In this document: in pieces, positions 1-7,618 of the stretch
How the letters are laid out: each line of letters starts with the position of its first letter
How positions within the stretch are numbered: position 1 is the stretch's first letter
Source: Fragilaria radians
Lineage: Eukaryota > Bacillariophyta > Fragilariophyceae > Fragilariales > Fragilariaceae
DNA: 11,253 nucleotides
NCBI GenBank assembly: GCA_900642245.1
Contig: CAAAJI010000308.1
Span: 67,173-78,425 of the forward strand
Reading direction: 5' to 3'
Notes under the pieces: model-generated
What the model saw: the letters and a program-made list of their open reading frames with translations, nothing else
What the model was told of the DNA's origin: nothing
Databases searched by the model: none
Position numbers and translations under genes: made by a program

Positions 1-489
1 GATGTCTTATCTCTCTACTAGTTTGTAACAAATAGATATCACTGGGGCAACTATGTAATGGCAAGGGAATGCCTAGTTTGGAAAACTAAACAGAATCCTG
101 GAGCATATATTTGATTGCATCATGTGGCCTATTTGGGCCAATGTTTTGAAATCATTTTCCCTGCGAATTCCACTCCAAAACATTTATTATCAGTAATTTG
201 GATCAAATTAAGGTTCAAGAGAAACTATGGAAAATTAGCAGCTTTGGATTTAAAGCATAGTGATCTATAAGTTACATCTAAGCAGGGGCCATAAAATGTT
301 TATTGAGACAATTCAGTTGAATTCAAGTTTAAAGCACTGATAAGAGTTAGCGTTCCGTCAAAGCTTAAATGCTCCTACATTTTGATTCCTTTTGAAAAAT
401 TTGAAATGGTGGGCTATGATAAAATTAGAAAGTGAGATCCATATTAGCTTCTTCTCAAGATATAGATTTCTATTTTTCTTTTCTAGATC
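1..489. other. AT-rich intergenic flank, no gene recognised
   Basis: All frames are broken by frequent stops. In the + frame beginning at base 1 the interval of about 30-110 reads as a short open peptide (core YHWGNYVMARECLVWK) closed by stops on both sides. It looks protein-like but I cannot assign it to a family, and it may be the worn end of a gene or transposon left of the window. A pyrimidine-rich run ending in TAG lies at about 472-486, just before the next open frame, and could be a decayed splice acceptor. No tRNA, rRNA or array is visible. Confidence 0.5.
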
Positions 490-741
490 ATGTCTCAATT
501 CTATGGAGCCAATACTCTCTTTTCCTGTCAAGATATATCTAATGATAAGTCAGCGTCTGCGTTGTCAGAATTTTCCAATCATTGTTATTGTCTTGAAACA
601 AACATTCCTTTCTTGGTAGAAGCTCTCATAGCGCAATACTCTTTTAATAACTTGAAGTTGATGTTAGTGAATTGGAAAATAGAATTGTTTTCCAATTTTG
701 AAAAACTAAATCACATTTTGGTTGTATCTGTTGGATCATAA
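490..741 (+). pseudogene. Short open frame with weak RGS-like helix motif, probable gene relic
   Basis: An 83-codon frame starts at ATG 490 and ends at a stop at 739-741. Its residues 23-49 (ALSEFSNHCYCLETNIPFLV and onwards) resemble the segment of regulator of G-protein signalling (RGS) domains in which an aromatic residue is followed by an acidic-Asn pair and a hydrophobic helix (F..F.....C.EN..FL.E). Here the usual EN is E-T-N. An RGS domain is about 120 residues, so at most one third is present, and the sequence around it is stop-rich. A pyrimidine tract and TAG just upstream (about 472-486) could make it an exon. I regard it as a relic or a chance frame. RGS membership is inference from one motif and is weak. 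Confidence 0.25.
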
Positions 742-879
742 AGACTTGTATGTACACTAGTTGTCATTGTATGCCTGACCTTAAAGTATGCTTCCGCATT
801 CTTCTCGCCGTAAAAGGATCCAAAATATCTCCGTTTACTTAAACAAACATGCTTCTTTAGGTTTATAGAATTTTATTTA

Positions 880-2019
880 ATGCGAGTTTTGAAAAGCGAT
901 AAAAGTAGTGATGTAGTGGCACCTGTGTCGAGTAAAACTGTTTCATTCAGTTTACAATTCTATCCCATGGAAACTTCTGAAGAGGAATTCCTGACGTCGT
1001 CACAAACTTCATTACTTGAAAGGGTTGAACAAAGCGTGGTCAATAATGCCAGACTAGATACACGCTGTGGATTTAAGAATGAGAAGTTGAAATTGCTTGC
1101 GTCCGGGACACTGTTGGTATGTTTCGGGACTCTTTTGGGACTTACCTTCCCTCCTAATACCTCCTTACCATCACCAATGTATCGTTTGGTGAGCAACATT
1201 ATTGGGTATACTTATTTCGTTGCATGGAGTATTTCATTCTACCCTCAAGTATTATCAAATTATAAACGAGGGACTACACAAGGGCTGAGTTCCGATTTTT
1301 GTATTCTGAACGTAATTGGATTTGCTTGTTATTCCACGTACAATATCTGCTTGTTTTACTCCAAAGCTATTCGAGAAGAATACAAAGAGAGGCATGGTGG
1401 GTCCGAAGCCACAGTTCAAAGCAATGATGTAGCCTTTGCTGTTCATGCTATGCTACTATCTTCCTTAACCTTGATTCAAATTGTATATTTGAATGGGATT
1501 AAGGCGGCTGCACCAAGTACATTGGCTACGCTGCTTGTTGTGATCATACTTGTCTCCATTATGATTTACATTTGTGTAGTGCACTATTTTGGAAGATCGT
1601 CTTGGCTAGACTTTTTGTACTACTTAAGTTACATCAAGATACTGATATCGCTAGTGAAATATGTCCCACAAGTAATTCTGAATCATTCTCGAAAATCAAC
1701 ATTGGGATGGAGTATTTCGAACATACTGCTAGACTTTACTGGTGGAGTTCTGAGCGTCTTACAGTTGATATTAGATTGTGCCGATATGGGCGACTGGACA
1801 GGAATTACTGGTAACGCCGCTAAATTAGCTTTGGGAAACGTCTCCATCGGCTTTGATCTGATCTTTATGTGGCAGCATTATATGCAATATCCCCAAGAAT
1901 TAGAGTCGCATGAAATCAGCGTTACACAAAATCTTCTCGATGAGGAACATATCGATCCTCATCACGACATCGATGATAACCGATCTTCTGGAATTCATCA
2001 TAGCGTAGCATATCAGTAG
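880..2019 (+). CDS. CTNS: Cystinosin-like lysosomal cystine/H+ symporter (PQ-loop family)
   Basis: The 379-residue product carries both PQ-loop signatures of the cystinosin family: YFVAWSISFYPQV around residues 112-124 and YIKILISLVKYVPQV at 251-265. Family members export cystine from lysosomes or vacuoles with a proton. Key positions line up by spacing with human cystinosin residues: D183 (SNDV), K253, K260, N268 and D285 (LLDFTGG). Hydrophobic segments lie near 72-90, 105-121, 139-160, 183-204, 213-235, 243-262, 277-299 and 316-336. The last seven match the family's seven helices; the first probably replaces the human signal peptide as an anchor. A hydrophilic stretch of about 70 residues precedes it. 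One sequon (N93-T-S) lies between the first two segments, so the long glycosylated lumenal domain of animal cystinosin is missing. The acidic, His-rich tail does not end in the animal GYDQL sorting motif. The first in-frame ATG after the stop at 811-813 is 880; M30 (967) is an alternative start. The gene has no introns and is convergent with the glycosyltransferase gene. Confidence 0.93.
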   Translation: MRVLKSDKSSDVVAPVSSKTVSFSLQFYPMETSEEEFLTSSQTSLLERVEQSVVNNARLDTRCGFKNEKLKLLASGTLLVCFGTLLGLTFPPNTSLPSPMYRLVSNIIGYTYFVAWSISFYPQVLSNYKRGTTQGLSSDFCILNVIGFACYSTYNICLFYSKAIREEYKERHGGSEATVQSNDVAFAVHAMLLSSLTLIQIVYLNGIKAAAPSTLATLLVVIILVSIMIYICVVHYFGRSSWLDFLYYLSYIKILISLVKYVPQVILNHSRKSTLGWSISNILLDFTGGVLSVLQLILDCADMGDWTGITGNAAKLALGNVSIGFDLIFMWQHYMQYPQELESHEISVTQNLLDEEHIDPHHDIDDNRSSGIHHSVAYQ

Positions 2020-2035
2020 TACAGTAACTCCGATG

Positions 2036-3272
2036 TCAAGGCACGTCATCGAGAGCTGCTAGCCTAGTTTTGGCTAAATACCAAAGTCGACCTCTGTAAC
2101 GAGTATGCGTTTGTGCCTTATTGTAAGCTGACCAATAGGCGGAAGCATCAGAATTAGTCAGATTAATCCGATCTAAATTTCCAGAAACATTTTCATTATT
2201 GCCTTCTCCATCATTGTATAGCTTGTCATCAGCTTCCTTAACATCCAGTGGCATGGCATAATTGTTGTAACGGTCCATAGAGAGGAACTTTATAAACGTG
2301 ATTTGCCGTTAGGCTCATGAAGATGTCTTCAGCATTCCATAATGGCTTCGACTCAGGAAGTATGTCATTGATAACATGTGCATAGTTGAAAAATTTGTTG
2401 CACAATTGACGCTCAAGGATCATAAACTTGGTCAATACAACTTCTACATCGCCAAGTAATGTATCTGTATTGTAACCGTACCTTGAAGGCGCGCTCCAGT
2501 AGGAATAGCCGCGACCGTATCGCCCCACTATGCGGCGTGGATTGTCATTAAATTCGGAAAGTAGCTGATCAATTGCGTTGGCAGTGACCTCTTGATCGTC
2601 ATCCACAATAATTACCCACGGATTTTTGGCATCTTGACAATAATGAAATCGAAGCGCTAAACCGATCTTTTTATTCATTTCAGTTGCATCAATATTCTTT
2701 ACTTTTGGCTGAACAAGTTGAAATTTAGTTTTCGGGTTTGAATGACAAAGTAAAATTTCGTCGATATTCTCGTGCTCCAAGAGAGTGGGAATTAACGTGC
2801 TTTTCTGAATCATATACGGACGTCCATGATTCATCAGCACTACAGAGACTCTCACGTCTTTAGGAGTCGTAACTTCTCGAAAAGGTGGTGGAACCAATCG
2901 CTGTTTTGATAGAACGTCGTTGTAAAAAGCGCGAACTTTGAAGTCACGGTACAATCGATTTACTTTGCTGTTTACCCATTGAATTCCGCTGAATAAAAAA
3001 ATGATGAATAGGAGACAAAAGGCAGCCATTTTTAAAAGGCTTTGACGGGTATGAAGTATTCGCTGAAGGGAAGGATGTAGATTTGGGATAACAAAAACAT
3101 TTCCACTTGCGATATGTCGAACATCTATTCTTGTATGCAATTCTTGAGCTGGATGTAGAGGTAGCTGCTGCTGCTGCTGCTGCTCATGCCGAAAGCGCAT
3201 TCTTGCTCCAACATTTTCCCCTACTCCGTTTAGCATACTCATGTTTGCTTTAATGGTAATCCCTGCCGTCAT
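2036..3272 (-). CDS. Exostosin-like GT64 glycosyltransferase, type II membrane protein, with apparent frameshift
   Basis: From ATG 3272 the first frame gives 344 codons, ending at 2238. A second frame (to the stop at 2036-2038) overlaps it and carries about 80 residues of credible C-terminus. In order: a polar N-terminus with Q31-36; a single membrane segment near 82-100 (core AAFCLLFIIFLFSGI), suggesting a type II Golgi protein; then a GT64-type catalytic domain from about 140. That domain shows V-S-V-V-L-M-N, the metal/UDP-sugar DxD site IIVDDDQEV (DDD at 224-226), the NPRRIVGRYGRGYSYW strand, and WNAEDIFMSLTANHV (312-326), corresponding to the C/N-E/D-D-I-x-M-N block of EXT/EXTL enzymes. 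The C-terminal frame (SGNLDRI, then HTRYRGRLWYLAKTRL) is enriched in Arg/Lys/Tyr and looks genuine. Joining the two frames needs a net shift of +1 near 2279-2290, next to AGAGAG. Total length would be about 410 residues. Donor sugar and acceptor cannot be read from sequence. M11 or M13 could be the true start. Whether the break is real or a base-call error is undecided. Confidence 0.82.
3165..3182 (-). repeat. (CAG)6 trinucleotide tract coding poly-Gln
   Basis: Six perfect CAG codons (CTG on the + strand) encode residues 31-36 of the glycosyltransferase, in its presumed cytosolic tail just before the membrane segment. Uninterrupted codon purity suggests a slippage-prone microsatellite rather than a conserved structural element. 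Confidence 0.9.
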
Positions 3273-3731
3273 TGGCTAAGGGAACAACAATCAAATATTC
3301 GGGTACAGTGCAATTAAATAGAAACTTCTGTACAGCAAACACTGAAACTGGCAACTGCCCACTGCCACTAACATTCCGACCATGTCATAATTGATAACAT
3401 CATCGAAGGATAAGATCTATTCAAATTCCTCAAAACTTTAGAATAATGATCAACAGAAATACCATCAATAATTTAAGCTGCAAGAGTGATACAAATTACA
3501 AAATAAAGTCTAGATATGTTATGCATCTACAATCAGATATAATTAATTGGTTCTGAGTCAAATGCAAAAAAATCTATTCAACTTGATGTCAAGGATACTA
3601 GCAATCTAATGGTCTATCATCACGTGAAGCGATTGGAGAGCAGTTTCAACCCTGATACCTCCAAGATTATTGATAATTTTGAGCAAGTCAATGTTGCCTT
3701 AATTTGAGGGAAAGTTATAAACGAAACGCAT
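3273..3731. other. Upstream region of the GT64 gene and AT-rich spacer
   Basis: No open frame of note is present. The part nearest the glycosyltransferase gene (about 3273-3400) must hold its promoter and 5' UTR. I could not find a convincing TATA box or an oomycete-type initiator (YCAYTYY) at a sensible distance. From about 3560 a stop-broken + frame (for example NPDTSKIIDNFEQVNVALI near 3650-3700) leads into the copia reverse-transcriptase remnant. It may be the poorly conserved linker between integrase and RT, but I cannot confirm that. Confidence 0.5.
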
Positions 3732-4079
3732 TCTTTTGATGAGGCATGGAATTAAAAAGATCTTGATCAAAAAGGAATTCAGTGACATGGAATGCAAAAA
3801 TGTATAGGAAATGATCCCTAAAGATGAAGTTCCGAAAAATAGAAGATGCATCAAATGTAAGTGGATTTTTAGAATAAAAATAAAACAGAGCAAACTATCA
3901 TTGATGTTGAAACGGCATTTTTACAAGGCAATCTACAAGAACAAATCTATATGACTATTCTTGAAGGATTGGATTCTAATGGTATTGAAGGTTTAAAATT
4001 GAAAAAGACAAATTATGGACTTGCTCAGAGTGCAAGGGTATTGGAAAATAAATCTTACAATGAAATATTGATCCTTTAA
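3732..4079 (+). pseudogene. Copia reverse transcriptase N-terminal remnant
   Basis: Near 3735 SFDEAWN begins the usual RT N-terminal block (EA.N.P....W..A). After a small deletion, 3769-3879 reads KKEFSDMECKNV, stop (3805), then EMIPKDEVPKNRRCIKCKW, matching the conserved 'W..V......I..KWVFK.K' region of copia RTs. A frame change and a deletion of some 40 codons bring in IIDVETAFLQGNLQEQIYM (3897-3953), the box with the first catalytic Asp (D-V-x-T-A-F-L-x-G), followed by LKKTNYGLAQSARVL, the 'LYGLKQSPR' block. It ends at a stop at 4077-4079. The domain is broken and lacks the YVDD motif. Confidence 0.85.
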
Positions 4080-4140
4080 TTAGCAATTTGAGAGAAACGT
4101 TTGAGGATGAAGTGATATAAAAAGGACTTATAAAACTTGT

Positions 4141-4665
4141 GGAACACCAAGATTCAAAATTGTTTGCCCGGATGAAAATTGTGATTTGATTGACGACATG
4201 TTAAAGAACAGGTTCAAGTCTGTTGTTGGAATGCTCCTTTACTTAACAAAATGCCCTTGTCCTGATATATGCAATTTTGTGAGAGAATTGTCATAGTGTA
4301 TGGTTGGAGTGTCAATGGGAACTTACCTGGAATTATTGAGGGTCATCAAGTTTGTACTTGACACCAGAAACTATTGCTTAAAAATTCACCTAAAAATTGA
4401 TTGTTCAAGTTGGAATGTTAAGGTATTTTGTGACTGTGATTGGGCAGGAGATCCAGAGCCAACAATCAGCGTCACTGTCTTCATCATTTATCTTCAAGTC
4501 GCGCCTGTTTATTGGAGCTCTAAGACACAAAAGGGTGTAACCTTATCAAGCAGTGATGCGGAATGTGTGGCAATTTCCGATGTAGTCAAAGAGCTCAAAA
4601 CTGACAATAACGGTGCAAAAATGTCAACCAAGAAATTTATGAAAGGCACGCGAAGAAATTGTTAG
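4141..4665 (+). pseudogene. Copia RT connection and RNase H domain remnant
   Basis: One frame with a single internal stop (4294-4296) covers 175 codons. The first part (GTPRFKIVCPDE, then SVVGMLLYLTKCPCPDICN) is the conserved RT-to-RNase H connection with 'YR..VG.L.YL....RPDI'. Then comes FCDCDWAGDPE, equivalent to the copia 'YSDADWAGD' with the first catalytic acid, then YWSSKTQKGVTLSSSDAECVA, equivalent to 'SWKSKKQ..V..SS.EAEY.A' with Glu replaced by Asp. VKELKTDNNGA carries the third acid but joins two blocks normally some 30 residues apart, so there is an in-frame deletion. The final 'TRHVDIRYHFVRE' block survives only as traces (E-I-V-R-E-F in another frame near 4655). Three acidic residues are kept although the RT core is gone. 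Confidence 0.88.
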
Positions 4666-4695
4666 AGAATTTGGAATCTGGAAGCTGAACGAAGG

Positions 4696-4840
4696 TAGGA
4701 AATATCCCTTTTGTTCAATCAGTGCATAGTTTTATTTGATAGGGTTTAGAATATACGCGTTAGCGGAACAATTTAGAATAAAATCTTTATTTTGTCGCAA
4801 CTTTCTATTGCTATCTTCTTTTACCTTGCTTGCTCAAGAT
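4696..4840 (+). repeat. Copia 3' LTR remnant of block A
   Basis: TAGGAAATATCCCT at 4696-4709 matches the LTR start seen at 7306 (+) and 9645 (-). It follows a purine-rich stretch (GAACGAAGG, 4687-4695) placed where a polypurine tract should be, directly after RNase H. Inside it, GAATAAAATC near 4776-4785 could be the polyadenylation signal of the R region. The right edge is uncertain: the opposite-strand block B begins at about 4850-4890. No intact second LTR was found. Confidence 0.6.
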
Positions 4841-4874
4841 AATTACCTCCTTTACTTTCATCTTTGATATTTGA

Positions 4875-5237
4875 AGAGATGGTTGCTAATGTTGGCCCAC
4901 TAAATTCAAACTTCAGACCGAGGTGTTGTTGAATAAAAGCCTTCTCAAAGAGCAAACCTTTACCCAGCATTATCCAAACTTAGAAACATTATAAACTACT
5001 TTAAATCCTTTATCTCATCAATCAGCTTGTCCTTAAAGTCAATTTTGCGGTTCAGAAATTAGCTCTAACTGTAGCTTGAGTTGTCATCAACAACTAGCAC
5101 CAACAATTTCGATTCTCCATATCTTTCTCCTTTCATGGAGCTGATATCTACGTAGAGCCTTTCTCCTGCAGGAATATCGTCACCCTATCAGTCTTTGTTG
5201 ATATTCTTCTGTCTTGCCTTTGCAACTGAACAGCTTT
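4875..5237 (-). pseudogene. Copia integrase core remnant (rve)
   Basis: After CESCSVAKARQKNINKD and a stop, the - strand reads GERLYVDISSMKGERYGESK (about 5166-5107), the first catalytic Asp block of integrase (LH.D..GP), then LLVLVVDD (5083-5106), the standard 'Y....DD.S' strand. Further left come FIMFLSLDNAG with the second-Asp region (I..DN.GEF) and, after a frame change, G-L-K-F-E-F-S-G-P near 4890-4910. The catalytic Glu block (N-G-x-x-E-R) is missing because the relic ends there. Confidence 0.8.
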
Positions 5238-5244
5238 CACAGAG

Positions 5245-5550
5245 CTAATAATTGCCGACAACATCATATCCATAGCAATTCCCGATCATTCTGGTTGCAG
5301 CCTTGCAGCGGTGGAATCTTTTTTTGACTTTGTTTGATTCAACAGATGTAGTTGCAATGTTCCCAAGCATTGGTATCAACTTGATGCAATCAATATACAA
5401 GGTTGTATTTCCTTTCATCAACTTCATCAAAACACCTTCATTGCCAAGCTTAATCCCATTTTTCAAAGCCTTGCTGATGCTAAACAGATTTACTAACAGG
5501 TTGGGTGCAAATTTTACGTTATGACACACGACAACAATGTTTTGCTCCAT
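5245..5550 (-). pseudogene. Copia protease end and GAG-pre-integrase remnant
   Basis: A 101-codon frame contains VVCHNVKFAPNLLVNLFSIS, the 'L.DVLYVP.L..NLLSVS' block that closes copia protease, then K-L-M-K-G-N-T-T-L-Y, I-K-L-I-P-M-L-G and N-I-A-T-T. The expected histidine/cysteine zinc-binding part has been largely lost; only CESCSVAKARQK (about 5200-5237), the C-X2-C ligand pair of the integrase HHCC finger, remains beyond the stop. Confidence 0.85.
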
Positions 5551-5589
5551 TTTCTTGTTGGACCGTGCATCTTAAGCTTCCAAACTTCT

Positions 5590-5705
5590 AATATTTTTGC
5601 CGTTTTCAACCTTTATTCCCAAGATTTTGTTTTAGCTGCATAAATCATCTTTACTATTGCAATAATGGCAGGATGCGCCACTGTCGCCAATCCAAATTTT
5701 TCGAC
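5590..5705 (-). pseudogene. Copia aspartic protease active-site remnant
   Basis: The - strand codes WIGDSGASCHY with D-S-G-A-S at 5685-5671, the catalytic Asp motif of copia proteases (W..DSGAS.H). It is followed by CNSKDDL, a stop, and a block with VENGKNI that corresponds to the usual 'I.NG....' strand. A second stop falls at about 5575. The Asp is intact but the frame is not. Confidence 0.85.
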
Positions 5706-5874
5706 ATTTGGAGTCATTGTGTATACAGCACATCAGTAACAGGTTCTGCAATCCCGTGTCTTGTTCCAACATAACTGCCTTCAGTTTCGTTCTTTCTCAA
5801 GCAGTAAAACTTGAGATGGTCTGATTTCTTACAATAATTACTTTATTTTTGTCTTCTCTGACCATCTTGGACTT

Positions 5875-5916
5875 GCACTCTGCTGACTTGTGACCTAGTT
5901 TGCCGCAGGTTTGGCA
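5875..5916 (-). pseudogene. Gag CCHC zinc knuckle of block B
   Basis: The - strand reads CQTCGKLGHKSAEC, a perfect C-X2-C-X4-H-X4-C retroviral-type zinc knuckle (nucleocapsid RNA-binding motif), with FRGK just before it and KSKMVRED after it. All four ligands are intact although the surrounding gag is broken. Confidence 0.92.
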
Positions 5917-6139
5917 TTTTCCTCTGAATTTCGTCGTAATCAAGGCCTACTCTTCACCAAAGTCTTCATATTTTGTGGCTTCAGACTTTGATGAAAGCCT
6001 TTGAAATCTCAGGTTAAGGTCTTCCTTGAGCTCCTAAATGGATACGGGATCTACTTTGTCAATAATACATTTTTCCATAAGCATCATAGTAGTCACTGGA
6101 TATACTGTTCCAAGGTTGAGAAACTGCTGATCAGTCATG

Positions 6140-6450
6140 TTTGAGCCCATAACTTCCAATTTTATTTGTAGGTCTTCCAAGTTATTAATCCAAATTTCAA
6201 GGCTTTCATTTTTTCATACTTACTCTCCCTGAACATTCTCTCTGCTTTCACCAATGTGAGTGCAGATACTGGGCCAAACTTCTTCTGAAGCTTCTCCCAG
6301 GCTTGGCTTGCATTCCCATCATTATAATCCTTCGTCTTACACCCTTTCAAAATTCCAATGCAATTTTTCCGTTACTGTTATTTACGTTAATGGATAGTAT
6401 CAGTTCTGTAAAAGCCAACTCGTTGAGGTCAGCACTTTTCATCATGTGGC
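6140..6450 (-). pseudogene. Copia gag remnant (UBN2/DUF4219-type)
   Basis: Reading leftwards from about 6434: ADLNELAFTELILS, a stop, then KGCKTKDYNDGNASQAWEKL and ALTLVKAERMFRES. The order (NE.A...L..SI, then K..KT....G.A..AW..L, then L...F) is typical of copia capsid proteins. The longest open part (6162-6350) is 62 codons. Homology continues with a frame change past 6162 as 'DLQIKLEVMGSNMTDQQFL' in pieces. The same NE-I-A-F-T-E block is found on the + strand at 7364-7432, so at least two related elements are present. Confidence 0.85.
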
Positions 6451-6966
6451 AGCTATCTCGCTGCTTCAGGGAGTGCATTGAATGGTCTAGTGTCTTTAGG
6501 GTTCAAATGTAGGAACCACTATTTTGGGCTGGTACGGGTTGTCTCTCGAGTTAACTTTTTTCTTGAAAATGAGCTGCAATATGCGGAATCCAAAGAAGAC
6601 GAGGAAGCATGATTATTGAGATTCTTTAGCCACAACGTCAGAAAAGTTTACCTTAAGAAATACTGTCTACTTAATCAGCTGGACTAGACGTAAAGAATCA
6701 TTCAATGCACTAACTAAACTTTAGGTGAACCAAAAGTTAGCAAGTTAAACTTATAGTTCATACGGACTAACCGAAAATAGATCTTATACATGGAAAAACA
6801 AATTAATAAATCATTACGTGGATTGGGAGACTTCTGCCACAAAATTCTCAAGACTTTGAGTTGAACTATTTCCGATATTAAGGTGGTTCCCAATCATCCT
6901 GCTGTTGCTTTTATGTCTCAACGCAAGTTGGATTCAACGTAGGCAATTGATAGTAACACATACTTT
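6451..6966. other. Unassigned spacer between copia blocks B and C
   Basis: The first 90 bases may still be block B gag N-terminus in a broken - frame (NPYQPKIVVPTFEP near 6485-6545). The rest is AT-rich, stop-dense in all frames and without recognised motif. The 5' LTR of block B and the gag/protease of block C would be expected here. I find no LTR terminus like those at 4696, 7306 or 9645, so these parts are deleted or too decayed to see. Confidence 0.45.
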
Positions 6967-7305
6967 GTGATGCTTGGGCATTGCGGAATCGATTGTTTGA
7001 AGAAGGCTGCAGATATTCACGGTTTGAGGTTAAAAGATGAATTCAAGATTTGCAAAGATTGTATTGTGGCAAAGACAAGGCAAAGAATGCTAACTAAGAC
7101 TAGAAACGAGGAAATTGCAGGTATTAATGTTAAGAAAATAAGACATAAAGGCTCTACTTCAAGAATACCGATCCCAAGGATACGGTGTAAAGTTTGAGTT
7201 TTCTGGTCCTAAAACACCTCAGCTTATTGGCAAGGCTGAACGAGAAGAATCTCTTAAAGGAAAGTGGTGAAGAGTAAGGCGACTGAACTTTTCGGCATGG
7301 AAGGG
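6967..7305 (+). pseudogene. Block C: copia GAG-pre-integrase and integrase remnant
   Basis: A 76-codon frame begins LGHCGIDCLKKAADIHGL and continues FKICKDCIVAKTRQR. This is the HHCC zinc finger of copia pre-integrase/integrase (LGH...., then C-X2-C and AK.R). The frame then drifts. From 7178, in another frame, come YGVKFEFSGPKTPQ and GKAEREE, the integrase block with the catalytic Glu (PQ.NG..ER), here with the usual Asn replaced. The core with both catalytic Asp residues is deleted between them. The block runs to a purine-rich GGAAGGG immediately before an LTR start at 7306, so RT and RNase H are also lost. Confidence 0.85.
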
Positions 7306-7363
7306 TATTGGAAATATCCCTAACATTTCGTTTCTACTAGTTTAGGGTTATCCATTCGTAATT
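7306..7363 (+). repeat. Copia LTR start (TATTGGAAATATCCCT)
   Basis: Bases 7306-7321 match 7306-type termini at 4696 (+) and 9645 (-). The preceding ATGGAAGGG is a plausible polypurine tract, which marks this as the 3' LTR of block C. Only about 58 bases separate it from gag-like sequence of block D, so most of the LTR is gone or fused to the next element. Confidence 0.55.
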
Positions 7364-7560
7364 GATGAGAATGTAGAAGAAGGAACAAAGTTGATGAGAA
7401 TTATTAAACTCAATGAGATTGCCTTCACGGAATGAATACTGTCTATTTTTGTGAGCAGTTGCAATGGAAGATTGCAAAATGATGCTCATTTAGTAATTCA
7501 AAAACATATGTAGGAACTGTGGTAAAGTTAGCCATAAGTATATTCAATTTCCTGTCAAAA
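7364..7560 (+). pseudogene. Block D: copia gag remnant with broken zinc knuckle
   Basis: 7364-7432 reads DENVEEGTKLMRIIKLNEIA and FTE then stop, the same gag segment as ADLNELAFTELILS in block B. About 65 bases later, in another frame, 7509-7550 reads CRNCGKVSHKYIQF, a zinc knuckle in which the last Cys is Phe (TTT at 7548). The central capsid region, several hundred bases in block B, is deleted between these two. The block ends near 7560, before opposite-strand RT sequence. Confidence 0.8.
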
Positions 7561-7618
7561 ATTATCAATCAGTCCGAGGGGGATATCAAGATAAATTTCT
7601 AATTATTAACGCTATGAA

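Larger units (their letters stand above)
3732..4695 (+). mobile_element. Block A: degenerate Ty1/copia 3' half (RT fragments and RNase H)
   Basis: Copia RT start, RT mid-part and RNase H occur in the right order on the + strand, followed by an LTR start. The block has several stops, at least one frameshift and internal deletions. The segment with the catalytic Y-V-D-D box is missing between about 4080 and 4140. It cannot encode an active element and is a relic truncated at its 5' side. Confidence 0.85.
4875..6450 (-). mobile_element. Block B: degenerate Ty1/copia 5' half (gag, protease, integrase)
   Basis: On the - strand, gag, CCHC zinc knuckle, protease, GAG-pre-integrase and integrase core follow in correct copia order. 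This is the longest coherent relic in the window. Many stops and frameshifts interrupt it. It is cut within the integrase at its 3' side, where the + strand LTR of block A begins. No 5' LTR is recognised between 6541 and 6951. Confidence 0.88.

Noticed and set aside
960..1446. Antisense open frames (960-1199 and 1255-1446, -) and a + frame at 1572-1814 within the cystinosin gene
   Set aside because: They are shadows of a clear, conserved coding sequence and have no family motif.
2036..2278. Separate small gene of 80 codons at the end of the glycosyltransferase
   Set aside because: It is on the same strand, overlaps the end of the catalytic frame and continues it plausibly. A frameshifted C-terminus is simpler than an independent gene.
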